From NCBI RefSeq assembly GCF_014635485.1, contig NZ_BMCX01000001.1:365634-429633 (forward strand): a DNA stretch of 64,000 nucleotides, given 5' to 3'. This document shows positions 36,126-46,671 of this stretch, piece after piece (within the stretch, counting starts at the first letter, position 1; each line of letters begins with the position of its first letter). Source of the stretch: Corynebacterium pelargi. Lineage in GTDB: Bacteria > Actinomycetota > Actinomycetes > Mycobacteriales > Mycobacteriaceae. Position numbers and translations under genes: made by a program. The notes below the pieces were generated by a model. That model saw only the letters and a program-made list of their open reading frames with translations, did not search any database and was not told the DNA's origin.

Positions 36126-37715
36126 TTACTTCTTGCCGAAGTTCAAGTTATCGAGGTCGATATTTTCCATCCCCTTGGGCAGCTTCATTCCACCCATTTG
36201 CTGCTGAAGCTTTTGTAATTCGGCCATATCCGGCATGCCGCCACCCATGCCCGGCATGCCTGGCATACCCGGCATCTGAGGCTGACGTGGTTTATTCTTC
36301 ACAGGCTTACGCTTGCCATTTTTGCCCTTACGGCCCTTGGGCTTTTTCTTCGTGGCACTACGTCCGCCACCGCCCATGCCGAATTGGCTGCTCATCTTGC
36401 CCATCATCTTCTTCGCTTCGAAGAAGCGCTCAACCAATTGGTTCACTTCCGAGACAGCAACACCGGAACCATTGGCAATGCGCTTGCGTCGAGAAGCGTT
36501 CAAGATCTTCGGGTTTTCACGCTCGGCAGGAGTCATGCCGCGGATAATGGCTTGGATGCGGTCGAGCTGCTTTTCATCAACCATGTCGGCCATCTGCGAC
36601 ATCTGCTTGCCACCTGGCAGCATCTTCAAAATGTTGCCGATGGGGCCCATGCGACGAACCATGAGCATTTGGTTGAGGAAGTCGTCGAGGGTGAGCTCAC
36701 CACTGCCAAGCTTTTGAGCATTTTTCAGCGCTTCTTCTTGGTCGAGCTTCTGCTCAGCCTGCTCGATCAGGGTGAGAATATCGCCCATGCCGAGGATACG
36801 GCTGGCCATGCGCTCGGGGTGGAAGACGTCGAAATCATCGAGTTTCTCACCGGTGGAGGCAAACATGATCGGCTTGCCGGTCACTTCACGGATCGAAAGC
36901 GCGGCACCACCGCGGGCATCGCCATCGAGCTTGGTCAATACAACACCGGTGAAGTCCACACCATCGCGGAAGGCTTCGGCGGTATTAACAGCGTCCTGAC
37001 CGATCATCGAGTCGATCACGAACAGGACTTCATCCGGATTGACGGCATCGCGGATATTGCGCGCCTGGGTCATCAAGGTTTCATCGATACCCAAACGACC
37101 AGCGGTGTCGACAATCACGATGTCATGCTGGCGGCGCTTCGCCTCTTCAATACCCTCGCGGGCAACCGCGACAGGATCACCGTGGGAGGTGCCCATCTCG
37201 TGGTCGCTGGAATCGATCGAGGTACCGGGATCGGGAGCGAAGGTAGGAACCCCGGCGCGCTCACCAACGATCTGCAACTGCTGAACGGCACCTGGGCGCT
37301 GCAAGTCGCAGGCCACCAGCATGGGGGTGTGTCCCTGCTTTGCAAGGTGGTGCGCCAATTTACCTGCCAGGGTGGTTTTACCTGCACCTTGGAGGCCGGC
37401 GAGCATAATCACCGTCGGTGGTGTCTTAGCCAGATTCAGGCGACGAGTTTCGCCACCAAGGATCTGTGTGAGTTCCTCGTTGACGATCTTGATCACTTGT
37501 TCGGCAGGGTTCAGTGCCTTGGAAACGTCTACGCCGAGAGCACGTTCTTTGATGCGCTTGATAAATCCACGAACCACCGGCAGCGAAACGTCGGCTTCGA
37601 GCAGCGCGAGGCGGATCTCGCGTGCGACGGCATTGATGTCCGCCTCGGTGACCTTGCCTTTAGAGCGCAGGCCGGATAGCGCTCCACTGAGGCGATCTGA
37701 GAGAGACTCGAACAC
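36126..37715 (-). CDS. ffh: Signal recognition particle protein Ffh (SRP54)
   Basis: A 529-residue GTPase that with 4.5S RNA targets nascent membrane proteins to FtsY and SecYEG. The N domain is followed by the G domain with GLQGAGKTTLAGKLA (G1), DTAGRLGIDE (G3) and TKLDGDARGG (G4). The M domain begins near residue 300 and ends in a Met/Gly/Pro-rich tail with repeated MPG units (GMPGMPGMGGGMPDMAEL). GTG 37713-37715 was chosen because AAGGAG lies 10 bases upstream and the protein then begins FESLSDRLS as in homologues. It follows glnD by 39 bases. Confidence 0.95.
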   Translation of the reverse strand: MFESLSDRLSGALSGLRSKGKVTEADINAVAREIRLALLEADVSLPVVRGFIKRIKERALGVDVSKALNPAEQVIKIVNEELTQILGGETRRLNLAKTPPTVIMLAGLQGAGKTTLAGKLAHHLAKQGHTPMLVACDLQRPGAVQQLQIVGERAGVPTFAPDPGTSIDSSDHEMGTSHGDPVAVAREGIEEAKRRQHDIVIVDTAGRLGIDETLMTQARNIRDAVNPDEVLFVIDSMIGQDAVNTAEAFRDGVDFTGVVLTKLDGDARGGAALSIREVTGKPIMFASTGEKLDDFDVFHPERMASRILGMGDILTLIEQAEQKLDQEEALKNAQKLGSGELTLDDFLNQMLMVRRMGPIGNILKMLPGGKQMSQMADMVDEKQLDRIQAIIRGMTPAERENPKILNASRRKRIANGSGVAVSEVNQLVERFFEAKKMMGKMSSQFGMGGGGRSATKKKPKGRKGKNGKRKPVKNKPRQPQMPGMPGMPGMGGGMPDMAELQKLQQQMGGMKLPKGMENIDLDNLNFGKK

Positions 37716-37754
37716 GTTTTGCACGCTCCTTGCGGGTTGATTCAAAAAAGTGGA

Positions 37755-40216
<2,462 letters not shown>

Positions 40217-40249
40217 CTAACGCCTTGTATAGCGGTGATTGCCAATAGT

Positions 40250-41533
40250 CTAGTGCGCATAGCGCTGGGCGGATTGCTCGTAGGCGCTTTCTGCGTGCAG
40301 CGCTTGGTCGATGCCATCAAATTCTGCTTCCTTCTCTACTCGCCAGCCCATGGTCTTCTGCAAAGCCCAGGCCAGCAGCCACGTCACCAGGCCAGACCAC
40401 ACCATTGCCACGATGGCGATGAGGGCTTGCATGATCAGCAAACGGAATCCATCTGCCCCACCGCCGGTCAGCAGCCCATCGTCGGTAGCGACCAGGCCAA
40501 CGGCGATCGTGCCCCAGAGTCCTGCGAAGAGGTGGACACCAACCACGTCGAGGGAGTCGTCGTAGCCGAAGCGGAATTTCAGGCCGACACCGAAGGCTGC
40601 GACCACGCCACCGATGGCACCGATCACGATGGCCCACACCGGCGTGAGCACACCGGCGGCCGGGGTGATGGTGACCAGACCGGCGACGACGCCCGAAGCT
40701 GCACCAAGAGAGGTGGCGTGACCATCACGGAGGCGCTCGACAAGCAGCCAGCTCAGCATTGCTGCCGCGGTGGCAACGGTGGTGTTGATCCAGGCCAAAC
40801 CGGCAAGGCCATCAGCAGCGAAAGCCGAACCTGCGTTGAAGCCGAACCAACCAAACCACAGCAGTGCTGCGCCGAGCATCACCATGGGAAGGTTGTGCGG
40901 ACGGTGTGGCCAGCTATGACGCTTACCCACCACGATGGCGAGCACCAAGGCCGCGGTGCCTGCAGTGATGTGGACTACCACGCCACCGGCGAAGTCAATG
41001 GGCTCGATCTTGGCTTGACCATCGCTAACACCGAAGATCCAGCCGGACAGGCTTTCGCTGGCGTGCGACAGCAGGCCACCACTCCAGACCATGTGGGCGA
41101 TTGGGAAGTACACGAAGGTAGCCCAGCCGCCTGCGAAGCACAGCCAGGTGCCGAAGCGGACTCGTTCAGCCAGTGCACCCGAAATGAGTGCCGTGGAGAT
41201 CACGGCGAAGGTGAGCTGGAAGGCAACGTCGATGATTTGGGGGTATCCCTGCTCGCCGACGATCGCCGTGCCACTTTGGTCGAAGGAATCGCTAAGCCCG
41301 AAGGCTGCGAAGGGATTACCGATAATTCCCGCAAGGCTTGGCCCATAGGACATCGACCAGCCCCAGAGGACGTAGATGATGCCCACGACTCCGGCGGCGC
41401 CGAAGCTCATCATCATCATGTTCAGTACCGACTTTTGGCGTGACATGCCGCCATAGAACAGTGCCAGCGCTGGCGTCATCAGCAGCACGAGTGAGGCCGA
41501 TATCAGCATCCAAGCAGCATTTCCTGTGTCCAT
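40250..41533 (-). CDS. amtB: Ammonium transporter AmtB
   Basis: A 427-residue membrane channel for ammonium/ammonia with 11 predicted helices. Conserved parts include ALFYGGMSRQKSVLNMMMM, FAGGVVVHITAGTAALVLA (pore His), LLWFGWFGFNAGSA and the second pore His in VGVHLFAGLWGTIAVG. The short tail (EFDGIDQALHAESAY) is the usual GlnK-binding region. ATG 41531-41533 has AGGAG 7 bases upstream. Two AmtR boxes lie 55-97 bases upstream, so it is the head of the AmtR-repressed amtB-glnK-glnD operon. Confidence 0.96.
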   Translation of the reverse strand: MDTGNAAWMLISASLVLLMTPALALFYGGMSRQKSVLNMMMMSFGAAGVVGIIYVLWGWSMSYGPSLAGIIGNPFAAFGLSDSFDQSGTAIVGEQGYPQIIDVAFQLTFAVISTALISGALAERVRFGTWLCFAGGWATFVYFPIAHMVWSGGLLSHASESLSGWIFGVSDGQAKIEPIDFAGGVVVHITAGTAALVLAIVVGKRHSWPHRPHNLPMVMLGAALLWFGWFGFNAGSAFAADGLAGLAWINTTVATAAAMLSWLLVERLRDGHATSLGAASGVVAGLVTITPAAGVLTPVWAIVIGAIGGVVAAFGVGLKFRFGYDDSLDVVGVHLFAGLWGTIAVGLVATDDGLLTGGGADGFRLLIMQALIAIVAMVWSGLVTWLLAWALQKTMGWRVEKEAEFDGIDQALHAESAYEQSAQRYAH

Positions 41534-41588
41534 ATACGTGCTCCTCTCATTGCCTCGCACACCTTGGAATTGTGCAGGTCTGCAAAAA

Positions 41589-41605
41589 CTGTAGCACGAT
41601 AGAAA
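41589..41605 (-). promoter_or_regulatory. AmtR operator, proximal, upstream of amtB
   Basis: The sequence reads TTTCTAT-CGTGCT-ACAG on the minus strand, matching the C. glutamicum AmtR consensus TTTCTAT-N6-ATAG with one mismatch in the second half. It lies 55 bases upstream of the amtB start and 25 bases from a second, better box. AmtR represses nitrogen genes when nitrogen is ample. Confidence 0.65.
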
Positions 41606-41613
41606 CTCAATTA

Positions 41614-41630
41614 CTATCAAGTGATAGAAA
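41614..41630 (-). promoter_or_regulatory. AmtR operator, distal, upstream of amtB
   Basis: On the minus strand the sequence TTTCTAT-CACTTG-ATAG matches the AmtR consensus exactly. Paired with the proximal box it predicts AmtR repression of amtB-glnK-glnD, as established in C. glutamicum. Confidence 0.85.
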
Positions 41631-41653
41631 TTAGGGTTACCCCCGAGGCATAA

Positions 41654-41692
41654 GAAAAACACCCTGCGACTTTTGACAGGTCACAGGGTGTT
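41654..41692 (-). terminator. Rho-independent terminator after ftsY
   Basis: AACACCCTG (41658-41666) pairs with CAGGGTGTT (41684-41692), extended by GAC/GTC across a single-base bulge on each side. On the minus strand it is followed by TTTTC. It begins 17 bases beyond the ftsY stop and ends just before the AmtR boxes. Confidence 0.85.
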
Positions 41693-41709
41693 ATTGAGCC
41701 GGCTAGTAA

Positions 41710-43263
41710 TTAGCCCAACAAGGCATCTACAAAGCCTTCAACCTCGAAGGGAGCCAGATCATCGGCGCCTTCTCCAAGGCCAACCAACTTCACCGGAACA
41801 CCGAGTTCTTCTTGCACCTGGAAGACGATGCCGCCCTTGGCGGTGCCATCGAGCTTGGTCAGCACCACACCGGAAATCTGCACCACATCGCTAAAGATGC
41901 GAGCCTGGGTCAAACCGTTTTGGCCAGTGGTGGCATCGAGCACTAACAAGACCTCATCGACCTTGGCCTTCTTTTCCACCACACGCTTGACCTTGCCAAG
42001 CTGATCCATCAGGTTCGAGGAGTTATGCAAACGGCCGGCGGTATCGATCACCACAACATCAGCCTGCTCTTCCACGCCCTTAGCCACGGCATCAAACGCC
42101 ACCGAAGCAGGATCGGCGCCTTCTGCACCACGCACCGTCTTCGCGCCTACACGACGACCCCACGTTTCCAATTGATCCGCTGCAGCGGCACGGAAGGTAT
42201 CGGCAGCACCGAGGGTGACCTTGTGGCCCATCGAAACAAGAACTCGAGCCAACTTGCCGGTAGTCGTGGTCTTACCGGTGCCATTGACACCAACCACCAG
42301 CACCACCGCGGGCTTACCCTCATAAGGCATCGCCTTAATCGATCGGTCCATATCGGGCTTGCAGGCATCAATGAGGCACTCACGCAGCATCGCACGGGCT
42401 TGTTGCTCGCTTTCCACACCGCGCTCGGCGATCTTCTCGCGCAATTGATCAACCACCTTGGTGGTGATATTTACACCGAGATCAGCCTGAATAAGCTGCG
42501 CCTCAATATCCTCCCAGGCATCCTCATCCAGATCGCCGGCGGTGAGCATGCCCAGCACGGACTTACCGATGACATTTTGAGAACGCGAGAGGCGCCCACG
42601 CAATTTGCCAATGCGCCCTGCAGCAGGAGCAATCTCTTCGCGGGGAGACGTTTCGGCTTCTACAACCTGATCAGCCTCTTGTTCAACGACTGCTGGCTCA
42701 GTCTCAACCGGAGCAATCGGCTGCTCGGGGTCAGCATGCTCGAGTGGCTCTTCTTCGGCTTCATCTTCTTCGAATTCCTCGAGCTCCTGGAATGTATCTT
42801 CTAGCTCAGGTTGTTCTTCAGACTCAGGTGCTTGCTCGACAGCTTCGGCATCCTGATCCGGTTGATCGAAGGGCTCGTCTTCTTCACGCGGGGTTTCAGG
42901 CAGATCGAAAGGAGCGGGCGCTTCTTCCTCGCGAGGAGTATCAGGCAAATCGAAGGGTGCCGGTTCGCCGTCTTGTTCACGGGCCGCTTGCGGCAAATCG
43001 AATGGTGCCTTAGCTTCTTGCTGCTTGGCTGGCACGGACTGATCATCGCGCAGCACCGGCTCTTTGGCAGCAGGCTGGAAATTAAAACCGCCGGTTGCCT
43101 GATAATTGCCGGATTTATCTGCCTGGGAAAGCTCTTTTTGTTCTGGAGCTTCAAAGCTGATCGTCTTCGAACGCTTGCGCTTAAGCCCCCATACAACGAG
43201 GGCAATTAGCAGCAGCAACGCTACAACGGCGATGCCAAGGTACATCATCATTTCGGTGCTCAT
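41710..43263 (-). CDS. ftsY: SRP receptor FtsY with N-terminal membrane helix and PFDLP repeats
   Basis: A 517-residue GTPase that receives SRP-ribosome complexes at the membrane. Residues 8-27 form a membrane helix, followed by a basic stretch (KRKRSK) and a long acidic linker to about residue 210. In the linker the block PFDLP recurs at residues 87-91, 103-107 and 118-122, with PFDQP at 131-135, each followed by a RE/EE-rich spacer. The NG domain has GVNGTGKTTTTGKLA, DTAGRLHN and TKLDGTAKGG. It is the last gene of smc-orf-ftsY and ends at a terminator. Confidence 0.95.
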   Translation of the reverse strand: MSTEMMMYLGIAVVALLLLIALVVWGLKRKRSKTISFEAPEQKELSQADKSGNYQATGGFNFQPAAKEPVLRDDQSVPAKQQEAKAPFDLPQAAREQDGEPAPFDLPDTPREEEAPAPFDLPETPREEDEPFDQPDQDAEAVEQAPESEEQPELEDTFQELEEFEEDEAEEEPLEHADPEQPIAPVETEPAVVEQEADQVVEAETSPREEIAPAAGRIGKLRGRLSRSQNVIGKSVLGMLTAGDLDEDAWEDIEAQLIQADLGVNITTKVVDQLREKIAERGVESEQQARAMLRECLIDACKPDMDRSIKAMPYEGKPAVVLVVGVNGTGKTTTTGKLARVLVSMGHKVTLGAADTFRAAAADQLETWGRRVGAKTVRGAEGADPASVAFDAVAKGVEEQADVVVIDTAGRLHNSSNLMDQLGKVKRVVEKKAKVDEVLLVLDATTGQNGLTQARIFSDVVQISGVVLTKLDGTAKGGIVFQVQEELGVPVKLVGLGEGADDLAPFEVEGFVDALLG

Positions 43264-43312
43264 GCCCTTAAGTGTGGCAAAAACTCCTCATGAAAACACC
43301 TTGGCACCCCAT

Positions 43313-46300
43313 TTACTCCTCACTGGCGTTGCTTAAAGCCACCACCACCGCATCGGCGGCAATTAAATCACCAGTGACCAAATCAGGAACGATATCTGCC
43401 ATCGCTGCCCAACCTGGGGTTGCGGCATCCAGAGTTTTATTCGAAGTAATCATCCCGTGCGCCTGCATGCGAGCCACCAGTGCCAGCACCATCGAAACCA
43501 CCGGCGCGAGCGCCCACAGGTTTTCACTCGCTTCAGTATCGACACCATCGAGCTTGTCAAAGCGCACGCGCGCCATGGCATAGAGCTGCTTATTGGCGCT
43601 TCGAAGCGTCCTGAGCAAGGTCACCGAGGATTTGATGAGGCCTTCATCAGACAGCAAGCCGCTCAGCGCTTCGCGGTGATTGAACGTCTCGAACACCGCC
43701 AATAAACGAGTGGCATCGTCCATGAGCAAACCAGGGACAATCTTCGAACGCGAGAAGAACATCTCCAGCAGCGCCTCCTGCTGGGCGGCGTCCATGCCAG
43801 CGATAGCAACGGTGGATTTATCAATGCACGCACTATCAAGGGTGGTGTCGCGAGCAGTTTGCAAGGCGGTGATGAGGTTTTCTCCGGCAAGCGCGCGAAG
43901 TTGCTGAAGCAGCGCACGCGAGGATTGGCCCTCTGCTAAAGAGCCGAGCAGTTCCAAGGTGCCGATCCACGGGACGCGATGCGGCGTGAGGTCGTCGGCA
44001 AGCCCAAAGCGTGCACGCACCAAACCGGACTCCACCACGCGCCCGGGTTGCAGGTGCGCGGGAACCAAGGAGGCAGAAAGACCACTGAGTGCAGCCGAAG
44101 GATGAGCGCTAAAGACCTCGCGAACGCCGCGGGCGCTCTCCCCTACAGCCACACCGGTGGTGACCATATCCCACAGCACCGGCATGATTGCCGGATCGCT
44201 TGGGGCATGTTCTTGTTCGCCTGCCAAAAATGCTGCCAACTCCTGCAACTTAGGATCAGCGCTTAAGAAGTAGCCCTCTTGTTCAATGCGCTGTGCGTGA
44301 GCGCTCGGCGAGACTGGCGCAATCAGCGTCATGAAGGGGTCCATGGCAAATGGCTGAACCAGCAAATCACCAGCGTCAATGTAATTGTCTGGCAATTGCA
44401 CCTGGCCGTCATCCAGGCTAAAAGCACGCGCAGGTTCCCACGGTGCCGTCGATGGCCACACCCACACTGCCTCGGCATCGGCAAACAGGGTTGCTTGCTC
44501 CAAGCGCACCTCTGGTTGAGGCCTCGCGGCCACATCGGCGATGGCCACCGAAATCCTTGCACCTGTTGGATCCGTCCATTCCAGATCCACACGCCCGGTG
44601 GGCAACTTGGCGGACTGCCCCGCCAAAGCTGCAAGTGGCGCAAAGTAGGTGATGTGGTCATCGCTTTGCAGACGCGTGGTTTTCAGCGGCGAACCGTGAT
44701 GGTTACGGACCGTCACCTTCGCATCCTTCATCGTGCCGCCAGCACGCACCCGCAACATCGCGTCCATGGCAATATCCGAAGGGTCGAGCTGCAAACGACG
44801 GGCACGCCACATCGCAGGCTCGCTGACGGTGGGAAGCTCAAACACCAAACGCGAAGGCGTGCAGCGAAGCGGCAATTGATCGCCCTCTTCAGTAGAAATC
44901 ACGCACTGAGCACTGGGCTGATCAGTCGAGACTTCAATCTGGCGCGGGCTGACATCGAAGGGCTTCTCCCCCGACTTCACCGTCAACGTAGTCTCGCTCA
45001 GACCGCCGGCGGTAGGGATTCTCAGGTGTTTGCTTACGCCCTGCATGGCGATCGAGGCACGCAGCCCCTCCACGATGGCGAATTCATGGCGGAAGGATTC
45101 ATTGCGCGGTCCTCTTAAGCGCACCAGATATTCGCCGACCCAGGGGGCGTCGTAAAGCTCAGGGTCGAAGACCGCGAAAGCGCCACCTTCGGCGGGAATG
45201 GCCAACTCTTCCGGCGCTGCAATTTCTTCACCAGCATGTCCCACGCCGCCATAGGAGGAGATGGACAGTTGCCACACTTCTTCCTGGCCAGAGGGCGTGG
45301 GAGGAAATTCGGCCACCAAGGAGGCATTGTGCACCGCAAGGCCGGAGGCAGACTTGAGAAATTCGAAAGGCTCAGGGGCGATAAAGCGCACGCGTTGGCG
45401 CGTATCGACGCTGCGTACTCGCTCCATCCTGGGCGTTTCGCCAGCTTGGGTCACTGCAAGTGACGATGCGTGCGAAAGATCGAAGCTTCGCACCGTCCAG
45501 CCCTCCCATTGCACACCAAAGGTGCTGCTGGGTTCGAGCTCCCTTCCATGCACAACGTCGCTAACGACCGCATCACTCGGGGCAACCACGAGCATCGTGG
45601 CATAGTGCAGGGAAGCCTTATCGCTCATGTTGGCACCGCGGGCGCTGAACACGAGTGCGGCGTCTTCGCCAAGCACCGGAACCGTCCAGGTAATGCCATT
45701 GGACAAATCCTGCACCGTGACCTCGCGGACAGGATGATCGATGCTCACATCGAGGGTATCGGCATAACCGCTCGCGGTGTGCCAAGGGTTGGCCGTGCGG
45801 TACACCTTCGTGGTGCCCTCCATGCTGACCCGCCAATTCACCTCACCGAAGCTGCCGTCGGCATGACGCGGCACGCGCTGTTCAGGCAAACGCAGGCACA
45901 CTTTATTGCGCTGCGTATCGAAAAGGATGCGCGGACGCATCTCGCGATTGGCCACACCCACCACCGAATCACGGTCTTCGGTGCCAATCGGGCGTTCTCG
46001 CAATTCCGCAGCCAAAGCTTCTGCAAGAGCGGCAGGCAGTGGAGGCAGCGAAGAACGGTCACGGTCGAACCAAGAATCCGGATGCGCGATGGCGAATGCG
46101 CGAAGCGCTTCCACACCACGGGCAATCCTTTGGGCTACCTCTGGCATCTTTGCCTGCGAAAGCTGCACCAACTCCGGCAGGGGGCGCTCAAAATCAAGGG
46201 CCTCAAGCAGGCCGGGCACATCATTGCGAATGATGCCTGCGTGCAAGCACAACAGCTCTACCGGATCCACGTCGAGATCTTCGAAGCCGAACTTTTCAAG

Positions 46301-46654
46301 CAGTTGCGGCAATAAAGCCGCGAGGTCAATGTCGGCATCAATGCCCAAACCTGCGGCGTATTCTTGGGCGAAGCGTGGGGCGTCGACAAGCTTAAATGCA
46401 CGATCAACCAGGGTGGTTAACGTTAAGGCAGGACTGATGAGCAACAGGGGCGCAAGACTTGCACCGGCTGCGAGCTGGCGCGATAAGAAGATGCCATAGA
46501 GCCTTTCGATGCGCTCGAGCTCATCACTTGCCAAATGGAGATCTGCGACGATGGTGCAATCGCTGAGTTGCTGTGACAATTCCAGCTCGGTTTGAGAAGC
46601 CCACCCCAGCAAAGAGTCGTTGAGATCAGCAATCGGATGGCCTGCATCGCCCAT
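43313..46654 (-). CDS. Large hypothetical protein between smc and ftsY
   Basis: A 1113-residue protein that I do not recognise. The N-terminal third (about 1-215) is Leu/Ala-rich and probably helical. The centre (about 215-760) is rich in Val, Thr, Gly and Trp with alternating hydrophobic residues, suggesting several beta-sandwich modules (for example VNWRVSMEGTTKVYRT and LTVKSGEKPFDVSPRQIEV). The C-terminal part (about 790-1113) is again helical. No signal peptide, membrane helix, Walker motif or nuclease motif was found. It starts 17 bases after the smc stop and ends 49 bases before ftsY, so it is in the same transcript. AAGGA lies 11 bases before the ATG. It is full length and open throughout; a structural or binding role is the only inference I can make. 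Confidence 0.85.
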   Translation of the reverse strand: MGDAGHPIADLNDSLLGWASQTELELSQQLSDCTIVADLHLASDELERIERLYGIFLSRQLAAGASLAPLLLISPALTLTTLVDRAFKLVDAPRFAQEYAAGLGIDADIDLAALLPQLLEKFGFEDLDVDPVELLCLHAGIIRNDVPGLLEALDFERPLPELVQLSQAKMPEVAQRIARGVEALRAFAIAHPDSWFDRDRSSLPPLPAALAEALAAELRERPIGTEDRDSVVGVANREMRPRILFDTQRNKVCLRLPEQRVPRHADGSFGEVNWRVSMEGTTKVYRTANPWHTASGYADTLDVSIDHPVREVTVQDLSNGITWTVPVLGEDAALVFSARGANMSDKASLHYATMLVVAPSDAVVSDVVHGRELEPSSTFGVQWEGWTVRSFDLSHASSLAVTQAGETPRMERVRSVDTRQRVRFIAPEPFEFLKSASGLAVHNASLVAEFPPTPSGQEEVWQLSISSYGGVGHAGEEIAAPEELAIPAEGGAFAVFDPELYDAPWVGEYLVRLRGPRNESFRHEFAIVEGLRASIAMQGVSKHLRIPTAGGLSETTLTVKSGEKPFDVSPRQIEVSTDQPSAQCVISTEEGDQLPLRCTPSRLVFELPTVSEPAMWRARRLQLDPSDIAMDAMLRVRAGGTMKDAKVTVRNHHGSPLKTTRLQSDDHITYFAPLAALAGQSAKLPTGRVDLEWTDPTGARISVAIADVAARPQPEVRLEQATLFADAEAVWVWPSTAPWEPARAFSLDDGQVQLPDNYIDAGDLLVQPFAMDPFMTLIAPVSPSAHAQRIEQEGYFLSADPKLQELAAFLAGEQEHAPSDPAIMPVLWDMVTTGVAVGESARGVREVFSAHPSAALSGLSASLVPAHLQPGRVVESGLVRARFGLADDLTPHRVPWIGTLELLGSLAEGQSSRALLQQLRALAGENLITALQTARDTTLDSACIDKSTVAIAGMDAAQQEALLEMFFSRSKIVPGLLMDDATRLLAVFETFNHREALSGLLSDEGLIKSSVTLLRTLRSANKQLYAMARVRFDKLDGVDTEASENLWALAPVVSMVLALVARMQAHGMITSNKTLDAATPGWAAMADIVPDLVTGDLIAADAVVVALSNASEE

Positions 46655-46671
46655 AAATGAACCGTCCTTAT

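Noticed and set aside
36384..37679. A 431-codon open frame antisense to ffh
   Set aside because: It lies wholly inside ffh, whose protein is unmistakable. The antisense product is His/Asp/Gly-rich with no family resemblance, as expected from codon bias of the sense gene.
41630..41645. TTAGGGTTACCCC as a DtxR iron-regulator box
   Set aside because: Too few matches to the 19 bp DtxR palindrome, and the neighbouring genes are nitrogen genes with clear AmtR boxes.
40235..41945. Long plus-strand open frame opposite amtB and similar ones opposite the AGCS transporter
   Set aside because: Membrane protein genes often leave open antisense frames; the products are rich in His, Gln and Asp and match nothing.
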